Positions 1 to 8,162 of a DNA stretch of 58,398 bases are shown here, piece after piece. Origin of the DNA: Verrucomicrobiota bacterium (GTDB taxonomy: Bacteria > Verrucomicrobiota > Verrucomicrobiia > Limisphaerales > J093); contig VHCO01000018.1 in assembly GCA_016871715.1 (NCBI GenBank), positions 1-58,398 of the forward strand. Direction: 5' to 3'. Made by a program: the position numbers and the translations under genes. Under the pieces are notes generated by a model. That model ran no database searches. It worked only from the letters and a program-made list of their open reading frames with translations, and was not told where the DNA came from. Position 1 is the stretch's first letter, and every line of letters starts with the position of its first letter.

Positions 1-684
1 TCCCGCCTCAGCCCCGCTCTGAGACGCTCCCCCACTCCCGCCCGTGTACAAACTCAACAACCCCGAGCGCGCCTTCGCATCCCCAGCCACCGCAGCCGCG
101 TATCCGCAGTGCCGGTAATCCTTCGGATCCTCCACCAAACCCGCCCGCACCGCGTTCAAGTCGATGTACGCCGACACCGTCTCCAGCACTCCCGTCTGAT
201 CCTCGACCAGCACACTCCGAAACCGTTCCGCCCACAGCGTCCCAAACCGCTGATGCCGTATGTTGTACCACTTGCTGAACCGTTGCTTGAACTCCTTCAT
301 GAACGCCGACACATCCCCCATCCGCGCCAGCATCCGTTTCCGGATGTCCGCGTCCACCCGACCATGGTCGTGCAATCCCTTCTCGGCCTCATAGAGCAAC
401 CCGGCCTCTCGGGGCTTGGCCTTCCCGTAGAGGGCCTTCATGCGCTCGACCAGTTCCTCGTCGGTCGGGTTCTGCTCGGCCGGGACGCGGACCAAGACAT
501 GGAAGTGGTTGGACATGATACAGTAGGTGATGACCTCGAGGCCGCAGAAGGTGGCCAGGCGCCGGAGGAGCCGGACCAAGGTTTCTTTGCCGAGGTCATC
601 GAGGAGGCGTTGGGCGCCGACGATGCGGGACACGCAGTGGTACACGGCCGGTCGCCCTTTGACTTTGATGCGGGTCGTTCTCAT
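1..684 (-). CDS. REP-associated Y1/HUH transposase, copy 1 (3' end outside window)
   Basis: This is the N-terminal 228 residues of a single-strand DNA transposase of the IS200-like/RAYT superfamily; the frame stays open to the window edge. The start is ATG at 684, giving MRTTRIKVKGRPAVYHC. The HUH metal motif reads NHFHVLV (His60 and His62), and a candidate nucleophilic Tyr is in KWYNIRHQRFGTLW (about residue 140). The DNA is almost identical to the copies at 33545 and 58160; only a handful of residues differ from copy 2 (for example T3 for L, P12 for S, A125 for E). A TTGACA promoter lies about 75-105 bases upstream. The family nicks and rejoins single-stranded hairpins. Whether this copy is complete cannot be seen. 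Confidence 0.88.
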   Translation of the reverse strand, partial: MRTTRIKVKGRPAVYHCVSRIVGAQRLLDDLGKETLVRLLRRLATFCGLEVITYCIMSNHFHVLVRVPAEQNPTDEELVERMKALYGKAKPREAGLLYEAEKGLHDHGRVDADIRKRMLARMGDVSAFMKEFKQRFSKWYNIRHQRFGTLWAERFRSVLVEDQTGVLETVSAYIDLNAVRAGLVEDPKDYRHCGYAAAVAGDAKARSGLLSLYTGGSGGASQSGAEAG

Positions 685-759
685 TGGGATTGATCGAGGG
701 CTGGAGGTTCAACGTTGCAGGCTTAAGGCGGTACGCGCGCCAGTCCAAATGACGGGACG

Positions 760-788
760 AGGCTACTCGATGGATGCCTTCATGTCAA
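760..788 (-). promoter_or_regulatory. Sigma70-like promoter of transposase copy 1
   Basis: Read on the minus strand, TTGACA (788-783) is followed after 17 bases by TAGCCT (765-760). Transposase copy 3 has the same pair with an 18-base spacer, and copy 2 has TTGACA with 17 bases to CAGACT, although the surrounding leaders differ. The predicted transcript would have a 5' leader of about 70 bases before the ATG at 684. Confidence 0.55.
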
Positions 789-984
789 CGTCTTTCTTCC
801 TGTAATATTGCAGAAACTTCGAAGGACAAGCCAGGGCAACCAGCAGATGGCGGCGGGCGATCAGTGAAGTTCTGCAGCGCTGGGAATGGGAATTGGGAAG
901 GTAAGGGAATGGGAATGCGGTACGGCTCGATGTGGCGACCAGGATTGCGGAGCGGGAAGGGGAAGGATGGCGAGTTGCGAGGTA
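789..984. other. Intergenic region with purine-rich imperfect repeats
   Basis: No gene is seen here. From about 885 to 975 the plus strand is rich in short GGGAAT/GGGAAG repeats (GGAATGGGAA, GGGAAGG and GGAATG units). The stretch lies between the transposase promoter and the 3' end of the minus-strand sugar operon, so it could hold that operon's end. I see no clear hairpin with a T tract. Confidence 0.4.
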
Positions 985-2082
985 TTAGGCGTTGGGGGTA
1001 TTGGGTGGGGATGACTTTGGGTGGGATGTCTCATCCAGGGCGATGAGGGCACGGCCGAGCTTGCCCTGATCGAGGTCGTCCAGGGCCTGATCGATTTGGT
1101 CAAGGCGGTAAGCGTGGATGGGGATTCGGTCCAGGCGCAGTCGGCCGGACAAGTAGAGGTTGCAGTAGCGTGGCAGATCGTTGTCGGGCTGGGTCTCGCC
1201 TCCCCAAGTACCGCGGATGAGCTTACCTCGGATGAGGTCGAAGGGATCGAGCGTGATCCGCTCGCCATGTGCGAGGTTCCCGGCCAAGAGGCAGAGGCCT
1301 CCGGCATCGCGGACAGACCGGAAGGCGAGCTCCATGGTCTCGGGTCGGCCGGCCGCCTCGATCGCGCACTCCACGCCTCGGCCGCCGGTCAACTCGCGGA
1401 TGACCGTGAGCGGATCCTGATGGCGGGCATGGACGAGGTGGGTGGCGCCGGCCATGCGAGCCTGCTGCAGTTTGTGGTCCCGGACATCGACGGCGACGAT
1501 CGGGTTGGCCTCGGCGAAGGCGGCCGCCAGGATGGCGCTGAGTCCGATGCCGCCGGCGCCGAACACGGCCAGACTCGAGTTAGGCGGGAGCTTGGCAGCG
1601 TTGAGGACGACACCGGCACCGGTGGGGACGGCGCAGCCGAGCAGGGCGGCCTCGCGGAGGGGCATGGCCTTGGGGATGGGGGTCAGGCGGTTTTCGCACG
1701 TGACCGTGTACCGCATGAATGTGCTGATGGCTCCGGAGTTTACTGGGCCGTCGGCGCTGGGGTAGAGGGTCGAGGGCACGTCAACGCCGTTGCCCTTGAT
1801 CCAACTAAGCACGACAGGGTCGGCAGGTTTGACCTTAGCCACGCCTGGGCCGACGGCGAGGACGGTGCCCGAGCCTTCGTGGCCGAGGGTGTGAGGCAGG
1901 AAGCGGTCGGGGCCACGCTTGCCGCGCACTTCGAGGAGTTGGCTGTGGCAAACCCCGCTGTAGGCGAGTTCGACGAGGGCCTGGCCCGGTTTAAGGGGCG
2001 GGAGTTCGAGGCGTCTGAGGCGGAGCGGCTGACCGATTTGTTCGAGGACGGCGGCTTGGGTATGAGTGGGCAGCTCAGACAT
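985..2082 (-). CDS. Zinc-dependent alcohol dehydrogenase (MDR family)
   Basis: This 365-residue medium-chain dehydrogenase probably oxidises or reduces an alcohol/aldehyde, or a sugar hydroxyl, with NAD(P). The N-terminal GroES-like domain carries the catalytic zinc ligands: Cys45 in SGVCHSQ, His68-Glu69 in TLGHEG, and a later Cys in LLGCAVPTGAG. A Rossmann motif, VFGAGGIG, follows. The four-cysteine structural zinc loop of classical alcohol dehydrogenases is absent, replaced by VVLSWIKGNG. It is the last gene of the minus-strand sugar operon, 117 bases after the nucleotidyltransferase, so a role on a sugar intermediate is possible but unproven. Confidence 0.85.
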   Translation of the reverse strand: MSELPTHTQAAVLEQIGQPLRLRRLELPPLKPGQALVELAYSGVCHSQLLEVRGKRGPDRFLPHTLGHEGSGTVLAVGPGVAKVKPADPVVLSWIKGNGVDVPSTLYPSADGPVNSGAISTFMRYTVTCENRLTPIPKAMPLREAALLGCAVPTGAGVVLNAAKLPPNSSLAVFGAGGIGLSAILAAAFAEANPIVAVDVRDHKLQQARMAGATHLVHARHQDPLTVIRELTGGRGVECAIEAAGRPETMELAFRSVRDAGGLCLLAGNLAHGERITLDPFDLIRGKLIRGTWGGETQPDNDLPRYCNLYLSGRLRLDRIPIHAYRLDQIDQALDDLDQGKLGRALIALDETSHPKSSPPNTPNA

Positions 2083-2199
2083 GGGGGACTGGGATGACGA
2101 CAGACTGGAGCGTGGTGTCGTGGTGTCGTGGGGTGTGGGGGCGAGTGCGACCGCCGACGAACAATTGCGGCGGCGACGGTCGAGGGTGGGACGGCCAGC

Positions 2200-2943
2200 C
2201 TACGATGGGGGGGTGCAGGCGATGCGGACCTGGCCTTGGCGAACGGCAGCGCGCAATTGTTCGAGGCGCTCGGGCGAATCGACGGCGCAACGATACCCGG
2301 TGAGTGGGAAGCCGTACAAACGCCGAGTTGGGACGAGTCCAGGGAACACGTCGCGCGGGAGGTCGGAGGGCACGTGTGTGGGGAGGACTTCGAGGAATTC
2401 GGGCGCGAAGACGGCGAGGCCGGAGTTGGCCCATGGAGTGGCGGGGAAATCTTGCCGCTGCTGGTCGGTCGGTCGTTCGAGGAAGCCGACGATGCGGCCG
2501 TGCGGGTCGATGGCCACGGCGCTGTTGGAGTGGGGGCGTTGGTGGAGGAGCAGGGTGGCCAGGGCCTGCTTCTCGCGATGGAACCGGACCAGGGCGGTGA
2601 GGTCCTGGTCGGTCAGGACGTCGCCGTACTGGACGAGGAACGGCTCGGGGGAGTGGAGGAAGGGGCTGAGGTTGCGGACGGCTCCGGCCGTGCCGAGCAA
2701 GACCGGCTCGAAGGCATAGTGCAGTTGAACGCCCCAGGCAGCGCCGGAGCCGAAGTGGTGGCGGAAGAGATCGTCGCGGAAGTGGAGGTTGAGGGCGATC
2801 TGGTTGAAGCCGTGCGCGGCGGCATGCTGGATGAGGTATTCGAGGAGGGGTCGGCCTGCGACCTCGAGCAAGGGTTTGGGGGTTTCGCGGGTGAGGCTGC
2901 CGAGTCGGGTGCCGTAGCCGGCGCAGAGGATGAGGGCCTTCAC
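2200..2943 (-). CDS. Sugar-phosphate nucleotidyltransferase
   Basis: This 247-residue NTP-transferase has the nucleotide-binding start VKALILCAGYGTRLGSLT and the KPLLEVAGRPLLEY segment of the glucose-1-phosphate/mannose-1-phosphate nucleotidyltransferase family. The GTG start at 2943 overlaps the preceding phosphatase stop as GTGA, which fixes the start against a much longer in-frame extension of non-protein character. Coming directly after a heptose-bisphosphate phosphatase, it resembles HddC, which makes GDP-D-glycero-alpha-D-manno-heptose. The nucleotide and sugar cannot be read from the sequence. It may compete or act in series with the nucleotidylyl domain encoded at 12978. Confidence 0.85.
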   Translation of the reverse strand: MKALILCAGYGTRLGSLTRETPKPLLEVAGRPLLEYLIQHAAAHGFNQIALNLHFRDDLFRHHFGSGAAWGVQLHYAFEPVLLGTAGAVRNLSPFLHSPEPFLVQYGDVLTDQDLTALVRFHREKQALATLLLHQRPHSNSAVAIDPHGRIVGFLERPTDQQRQDFPATPWANSGLAVFAPEFLEVLPTHVPSDLPRDVFPGLVPTRRLYGFPLTGYRCAVDSPERLEQLRAAVRQGQVRIACTPPS

Positions 2944-3518
2944 GGGGCTTCGTGAATCCAACGCGCCGCAGCGGCGAGGGTGTCGCAGGTGAAGTTCGGT
3001 ACGAGGTTCGGCTCGAGGGGTTCGGCGGTTTGGATGAGGGGCGCGAGGTGCTGGCCGGTTCGGAGCCAGATGGTGCGGCAACCGGCTCGTTTCCCGGCGG
3101 CCACGTCGGTCAGGCGGTCGCCGACCATAAAGCTGGCAGACAGTTCGAGCTGACCGTCCAGGGCGGCTTGGCGGAGAAGGCCGGGGCGGGGTTTGCGGCA
3201 CGGGCAATCGATGCGGTAGGCAGGGAGGGTGGCGTTGGGGTGGTGGGGGCAAAAGTAGAAGCCGTCGAGGTCCGGTCCGCCGCGCGCCACGATGGCCTGT
3301 GCGACGGCGGCTTGGAGTCGGCGCACGTCGAGTTCGGTGGCCAGACCGCGCGCCACGACAGTTTGGTTACTGACGACGACGAGGCGGAAGCCGGCGGCCT
3401 TGAGCTGTTGGAGCGCGGCGGGGACGCCGGGCAAGAGTTGGATCTGATGTTCGCGCACGAGCAGGTCGACGTCCTCGATGAGGACCCCGTCACGATCGAG
3501 GAAGACCGCGCGTGGCAT
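2940..3518 (-). CDS. gmhB: D-glycero-D-manno-heptose 1,7-bisphosphate 7-phosphatase (HAD)
   Basis: This 192-residue HAD phosphatase has the nucleophile motif FLDRDGVL at its N-terminus, motif II VVSNQ, and the zinc-binding loop of GmhB proteins (CPHHP, then CPCRKP), followed by MVGDRLTDV. In the known heptose pathway it removes the 7-phosphate from heptose-1,7-bisphosphate after the kinase step and before nucleotidyl transfer; the operon encodes both flanking steps. I chose ATG at 3518 because the family begins a few residues before DRDG. A GTG at 3569 would add 17 residues of poor character. No GmhA isomerase gene is visible. Confidence 0.88.
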   Translation of the reverse strand: MPRAVFLDRDGVLIEDVDLLVREHQIQLLPGVPAALQQLKAAGFRLVVVSNQTVVARGLATELDVRRLQAAVAQAIVARGGPDLDGFYFCPHHPNATLPAYRIDCPCRKPRPGLLRQAALDGQLELSASFMVGDRLTDVAAGKRAGCRTIWLRTGQHLAPLIQTAEPLEPNLVPNFTCDTLAAAARWIHEAP

Positions 3519-3581
3519 GGCCGTTAGGCCCCGAGCCAGATCCCAGGCCAAATCTGGGCGAGTCAGCACGAGGCAGCGCCT

Positions 3582-4754
3582 TCAGGCGATGAGCGGCACG
3601 AGAATACGGCGCGGTTTGAGCTCGGCGATCCGGCGGTAGATGGGGCGCAGGCTTTCGAGCGAGGTGACGAGGTAGGAGCTGTCCGGCGGGGGGGCGACCT
3701 TGGCGGTGTGCCGGACGGTGACGGGCAGGTTTTGGTAGGTGGCACCGTCGCGGGCGGGGTCATCGTCGAGGATGCATTCGAGGCGGGAGAAGTCGGTGTG
3801 GAGATGGTAGGCGAGGGTGGCGAGCATGAGGCTGGCGCCGTAGCCGTAGACGGGGCGGGGCAAGGCCTCGAGCAGCTCGGCCATGAGGTTCATTTGGGTC
3901 CGATAGTTGGCGATGCGGGCTTCGAGGTGGCGGATGCGCCGGTCGAGGTCGAGCGCGGGTTGGGGTTGGGGGCGTTGGGCGCGGCGGAAGGCCAGCAACA
4001 GGGCTCCGCCGCAGGAGCCTTGGCGGTTGAAGGCGTGGGACAGGTACTCGCCGCCGCATTCCCAGAGCAGATGGCGGAAGGAGGCGAGGTCGTAGTAATG
4101 GAGATGCTGGTGGAAGACGGCGTCGAAGCGTTGCGCCTCGACCAAGTGCTCGAAGCAGGGCACCTCGATGACATAGAGGCAATCGGCGGCGCACTGTTGG
4201 AACCACTGGGCGATGACGTCGCGTGGGCGGGCAAGGTGTTCGAGGGTGTGCCGGCAGATCAACAGGTCGGGCGCCGGCAGGTCGTGGGCGAGGTCGACCT
4301 GCTCGACGAATCGTCCGAAGACCCGGATGCCGTCGAGCACTTGGCCGTCGAGGTCGGCGCAGATGGGGTCGATGACCGCGCAGTGCCGGCCGGGCGCGAC
4401 CAAGTGGCGGGCGACGAACAGGTCGTTCCCGCCCACATCGACCACGGAGGCGAACGACCGTGCGCGCGTGAGGTCGGCGAGGTACTCGAGGAAGAAGGTG
4501 ACGCCCTGCCGTGAGCTTTGGGAACGGCCGGTCCGGAAGGAGTATTGCTCGCTGGCGTAGAGGATTTCGGGGTCGAGCTGATGCCGGAGTTGGACATGGC
4601 CAGTGGGGACCGAGATGACGAGTTCCTGATCGTAGGCGAGTCGCGCGGCGGGGGAGTACGGGCCGAAGCGTTCGGTGAGGGGCAGAGCCGGGAGACGCCA
4701 CAAGGAATGGAACTCGCGGGCCTGGCTGATGCCGCAGGTGGCGATGGCGGGCAC
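3582..4754 (-). CDS. C-methyltransferase of the TylC3/NDP-sugar type
   Basis: This 390-residue protein has the three-part layout of NDP-hexose C-methyltransferases. The N-terminal part includes LPALPLTERFGP and DPEILYASEQYSFRTG. A SAM-binding core follows with VVDVGGNDLFVARH and CRHTLEHLARP. The C-terminal part (YGYGASLMLATLAY, then CILDDDP) resembles Methyltransf_14. Such enzymes add a methyl branch to a keto-sugar nucleotide using SAM. The N-terminal zinc site looks decayed: one Cys (Cys7) remains, and the usual CxxCG before QL is VPTGHVQL. It starts with GTG three bases after the FkbM gene stop. Confidence 0.85.
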   Translation of the reverse strand: MPAIATCGISQAREFHSLWRLPALPLTERFGPYSPAARLAYDQELVISVPTGHVQLRHQLDPEILYASEQYSFRTGRSQSSRQGVTFFLEYLADLTRARSFASVVDVGGNDLFVARHLVAPGRHCAVIDPICADLDGQVLDGIRVFGRFVEQVDLAHDLPAPDLLICRHTLEHLARPRDVIAQWFQQCAADCLYVIEVPCFEHLVEAQRFDAVFHQHLHYYDLASFRHLLWECGGEYLSHAFNRQGSCGGALLLAFRRAQRPQPQPALDLDRRIRHLEARIANYRTQMNLMAELLEALPRPVYGYGASLMLATLAYHLHTDFSRLECILDDDPARDGATYQNLPVTVRHTAKVAPPPDSSYLVTSLESLRPIYRRIAELKPRRILVPLIA

Positions 4755-4757
4755 GGT

Positions 4758-5627
4758 TCAGCTCCAGGGCATGGCCGGGCGGCGCGACAGGAAGAGGCTG
4801 CCGTCCTTGTAGCTGGTGGGCATGTCGTCGAGCGCGGCGACTTGGCCCCAGGCGAGTTTTTGGGCGAAGGCTCGCACGCCGATGCGTTGGGTGTGCGTGA
4901 AGATGGCGCGGGCGTTTTCAACGGAGCCGACCTCGAGGATCATGTCGGTGCCGTCCCAGAGTTCGGGGGTTGTCCCCAGAACGATGGCGCCCTCTTGGCC
5001 CTCGGCGTCGGTCTTGAGGAAATCGACGGTGGGCATGATGGCGGCGATCGACTCGACCCGCACGGGGAACCGTTCCAGATCGCCGTACGGGTTGGGTTTG
5101 GCGCCGGCGAGGTGACTGCTGGTGGTGTTGCCGAGCACGCGAACGAACTCGAGCGTGCCCGGCGCATCGGAAACGGCGGCCTCGACCACCTCGACGGAGG
5201 TGACGCGGTTCAGTGCGAGGCGGCGTCGCAACTGGGCGGCGTGGGCGGGATCCGGCTCGAAGGCCCGGACGGCCCAGCCGCACTTGGCCATGAGGATGCT
5301 GTGGAGCCCGAGGTTGGCGCCGATGTCCGCCGCGCGCTGATACCGGCGGCGGTTGGCCCAATAGAACGCGAAGATGATCAATTCATCCAAGCCGAAGAGG
5401 TCGAGGGTGTCGATGGCGCCCATCTGCGCGTACGGAAACACAAGCTCGCCAAAACCCCCTAAGGAAACCGCCTGCGGCTCGGTCGAGGCGAAGCCGGAAG
5501 CGGCTGCGGTGGTCGCGGCGAGGTGGTCGAGGATCCGGTAAGCCTTGGTCGCGCGCGGGTGTGCGGAGGGGAGTTCGCTCAGGGCTTCGAGCAGGTCGCC
5601 GAGCGGGAGGGGAGATCGCGGGGGCAT
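4758..5627 (-). CDS. FkbM-family methyltransferase
   Basis: This 289-residue SAM-dependent enzyme is of the FkbM family, typically sugar O-methyltransferases. Seen are the SAM site AADIGANLGLHSILMAKCG, the acidic loop AFEPDP, and the signature DFLKTDAEGQEGAIVLG. The ATG at 5627 was chosen because upstream in-frame sequence is Ser/Pro/Arg-rich and overlaps the transketolase gene. It lies 31 bases after that gene and just before the C-methyltransferase, so it probably caps a hydroxyl of the same sugar. Acceptor position unknown. Confidence 0.85.
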   Translation of the reverse strand: MPPRSPLPLGDLLEALSELPSAHPRATKAYRILDHLAATTAAASGFASTEPQAVSLGGFGELVFPYAQMGAIDTLDLFGLDELIIFAFYWANRRRYQRAADIGANLGLHSILMAKCGWAVRAFEPDPAHAAQLRRRLALNRVTSVEVVEAAVSDAPGTLEFVRVLGNTTSSHLAGAKPNPYGDLERFPVRVESIAAIMPTVDFLKTDAEGQEGAIVLGTTPELWDGTDMILEVGSVENARAIFTHTQRIGVRAFAQKLAWGQVAALDDMPTSYKDGSLFLSRRPAMPWS

Positions 5628-5658
5628 GGCTGGGTCCAGGCTGGGGCGGGAGGGCGGG

Positions 5659-6582
5659 TCAATGCGTGGCGGCGAGGCGGCGGGCTGCGCGGACGACGTG
5701 TTCTGGCGTGAGGCCCACTTGGGCGCAGAGCTCCGCGTACGTGCCGTAGCGGTGGATGAAGTCGTCGATGGCGATTTGCTCCGCGGCGACGCGCTCGAGG
5801 CCGAGGGCAGCGCGGAGGCAGAGGTTGAACAGGCCGTCGTGCGCGGAGAGTTCTTCGAGGGTGAGGAGGCAGCGGGTCTTTTCGACGCTGGCGCGCAGCA
5901 AGGGCGCGTCAAAGGGCTTGAGCGTGTGGAAATAGAGGACCTCGGCGGAGAGGCCGGCGCTGGCCAACTGCTCCGCAGCGGTCAAGGCTGTGCGGAGTTG
6001 GGTGCCCAGGGTGGCGAGGGTGACGTGACGGCCCTCGCGCACGCGGAGGCCGCGGCCCGGTGCGAGGTCGGCGGGCGCGAACTCGACTTCATGAGGCACC
6101 TCGGGGAGTCGGAAGTAGTTGATTTGGCCGTTGGTATAGAGGGCTTTGAAGAGCAGGTTAAACTCGATCGGGCTTCCGGGCACCAGGACCACGCTGCGTT
6201 TGAGGTGGCTCAGGAGCGACACGTCGGTGTAGCAATGGTGGCTGCAACCGAGCTGGGAGTAGTCAAAAGCGCCGCCGACCGAGACCAAGTTGAGGCTCAG
6301 GCGCTGGTAACCGAAGTCGAGTTTGATTTGTTCGTAAGCGCGTTCCGTGATGAAGGGGGCGATGGTGTGGACTACCGGGAGCAGGCCGACCTTGTTCAGG
6401 CCGGCCGCGAGGTTGACGATGGTGGGCTCGCAGATGCCGATGTTGTAGTACCGGCCCGGGCAGGCCCGGGCGAAGGGCTGGAGGATGCCGTGGCTGATGT
6501 CACCCACCAACACCACCAGCCGCGGATCGCGCGGCCCTAGCTCGAGGAGGGTGTCGGCGAACTCCTGGCGCAGTTTCTTCAT
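5659..6582 (-). CDS. Transketolase-like protein, C-terminal (pyrimidine-binding) half
   Basis: This 307-residue protein corresponds to the Pyr plus C-terminal domains of transketolase. The catalytic Glu lies in NIGICEPTIVNLAAGL, and the C-terminal domain includes LATLGTQLRTAL and TLEELSAHDGLF. Its ATG overlaps the stop of the N-terminal half as ATGA, so the two subunits should be made together and form one active ThDP enzyme. In a sugar operon such a pair could move a two-carbon ketol unit onto a keto-sugar. The alternative is a split transketolase supplying sedoheptulose-7-phosphate for the heptose route; the sequence does not decide. Confidence 0.87.
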   Translation of the reverse strand: MKKLRQEFADTLLELGPRDPRLVVLVGDISHGILQPFARACPGRYYNIGICEPTIVNLAAGLNKVGLLPVVHTIAPFITERAYEQIKLDFGYQRLSLNLVSVGGAFDYSQLGCSHHCYTDVSLLSHLKRSVVLVPGSPIEFNLLFKALYTNGQINYFRLPEVPHEVEFAPADLAPGRGLRVREGRHVTLATLGTQLRTALTAAEQLASAGLSAEVLYFHTLKPFDAPLLRASVEKTRCLLTLEELSAHDGLFNLCLRAALGLERVAAEQIAIDDFIHRYGTYAELCAQVGLTPEHVVRAARRLAATH

Positions 6583-7361
6583 GGCGCAAGCTCGCGCAGC
6601 ATGGCGGCGTACTCCTCGTCGGTCGGGATCCGGTGGTGCCACTTGCCATGGCCCTCGACGAAGCTGACGCCTTGGCCTTTGACGGTGCGCGCCACGACCA
6701 CGTTGGGAGGGCCTTCGGGGTGGAAGGCCAGTTGCGAGAAAGCGGCTTCGAGCGCGGTGGCGGAGTGACCGTCGATCACGCAAGTCACCCAGCCGAAGGC
6801 GCGCCATTTGGCGGGGAGGTCGTCGCGGGGCATGAGTTGGGCGGCGGAGCCGTTCCAGTCGACGATGGCACAGAGGTTGCCGAGCTGGAGGTTGGCGCCG
6901 ACGTTGGCGCTTTCCCAGATCGTACCCTCGTGGCATTCGCCATCGCCGAGCAAGGCGAAGACGCGGTTGGCCCGGCCCTGGATGCGCAGGCCGAGGGCGA
7001 TGCCCACCGCGGTGGGGAAGCCGTGGCCGAGGGAGCCGGTGCTGGCCTCGACACCCGGCACCGCCGTCATATCCGGGTGTCCGCCCAGGATGCCGGCGGC
7101 GGTGCTGTAGCGTTCGAGGTCGGCGTCGCTGAGAAAGCCGTATTTATGGAGGACCACGTAGAAGGCGCCGCAGCCGTGTCCTTTACTGAGGATGAAGTAG
7201 TCGCGGTCTTCCCACTGGGGGCGGCGCGGGTCGACGCGCAGGACGCGCCCGTAGAGGTGGTCGAGGATGTCGACGATCGAGTAGGAGCTGGGGATATGGC
7301 CTTCGCCGGATCGCTTCACCATCTGGGCAATCTGGATCCGGAGATCGCGGTTGAGGGTCAT
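6579..7361 (-). CDS. Transketolase-like protein, N-terminal (PP-binding) half
   Basis: This 260-residue protein is the diphosphate-binding half of a split transketolase. It has the ThDP motif LLGDGECHEGTIWES ending in IVDWNG, and the typical N-terminal blocks SGEGHIPSSYSIVDIL and FILSKGHGCGAFY. The ATG at 7361 was chosen on homology; the longer upstream reading frame is Arg/Pro-rich and out of character. It follows the SDR gene by 14 bases and is coupled to the C-terminal half by an ATGA overlap. Confidence 0.88.
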   Translation of the reverse strand: MTLNRDLRIQIAQMVKRSGEGHIPSSYSIVDILDHLYGRVLRVDPRRPQWEDRDYFILSKGHGCGAFYVVLHKYGFLSDADLERYSTAAGILGGHPDMTAVPGVEASTGSLGHGFPTAVGIALGLRIQGRANRVFALLGDGECHEGTIWESANVGANLQLGNLCAIVDWNGSAAQLMPRDDLPAKWRAFGWVTCVIDGHSATALEAAFSQLAFHPEGPPNVVVARTVKGQGVSFVEGHGKWHHRIPTDEEYAAMLRELAP

Positions 7362-7375
7362 GTCGAGGCGGTGGG

Positions 7376-8158
7376 CTAGCGGTCGGCGGGTTGGAAGACG
7401 CGGCCCTGACCGCCATCGGCCAGGAAACACGAACCGACACAGAACGAGGCGTGCTCCGAGCAGAGAAAGGCCACCAAGCCGGCGATTTCGTCGATCCGGC
7501 CGAAGCGTTGGATGGCCATGCGCTCGCGCAGGTACTTGGCGACATGCTCGGGCCGCTCGCGCGTGGCGGTGTCCCAGTAGCCACCCGGCGTGAAGACCGC
7601 CCCGGGCATGACGGCCGTCAAGATCACGTTGTCCGGCGCGACGAATCGGCCCAGGCTGCGCACATAAGCGTTGAGGGCGGCCTTGGCGGCGCAGTACGCG
7701 GGAGGCCCCTGGTTCTCGAGGGCGGCGATCGAAGAGACGTGGCAGATGCGGCCCCAACGAGCGGCGCGCATGGCGGGGAGGAATGCGCGATTGAGTTCGA
7801 GGGCGACCTCGACATTGAGGCGCATCACAGCGCGCCACTCGGAGAGTGGGCCGAGCGGGTCGGTGTAGCCCAGGTTGCCCCCGACGTTGTTCACGACGAT
7901 CTCGGGGGAACGGTCAAGCTGCTGCACGAACTCGATCAACCGTCCCGGCCCGTCGGCCGCCGAGAGATCGACCGCGCAGACGCGATGCCCAGCGGCGGCG
8001 CCGCCGAGGTCGGCCAGGAGTTGGTCCAGGTCGGTCGCGGTGCGAGCGGCGGCGAGAATGCGCGCGCCCTCCGCGGCCAGGGTACGGCAAATGCCCGCGC
8101 CCAGGCCGCGCCCCGCGCCCGTCACGAGGGCCAATTTGCCGCGCACGCCAAGGTCCAT
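7376..8158 (-). CDS. Short-chain dehydrogenase/reductase
   Basis: This 260-residue classical SDR has the cofactor motif LVTGAGRGLGAGIC, the NNVGG variant of NNAG, the catalytic Ser in HVSSIAAL and the YCAAK Tyr/Lys pair. Length and layout match FabG-like oxidoreductases. Its position between a methyltransferase (4-base gap) and the split transketolase suggests reduction of a keto group created during two-carbon branching or dehydration of the sugar. This is inferred from context only. Confidence 0.87.
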   Translation of the reverse strand: MDLGVRGKLALVTGAGRGLGAGICRTLAAEGARILAAARTATDLDQLLADLGGAAAGHRVCAVDLSAADGPGRLIEFVQQLDRSPEIVVNNVGGNLGYTDPLGPLSEWRAVMRLNVEVALELNRAFLPAMRAARWGRICHVSSIAALENQGPPAYCAAKAALNAYVRSLGRFVAPDNVILTAVMPGAVFTPGGYWDTATRERPEHVAKYLRERMAIQRFGRIDEIAGLVAFLCSEHASFCVGSCFLADGGQGRVFQPADR

Positions 8159-8162
8159 GCAG

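Noticed and set aside
885..975. The GGGAAT-rich stretch as a microsatellite or regulatory array
   Set aside because: The units are irregular in length and order, and no function can be supported beyond noting the composition.
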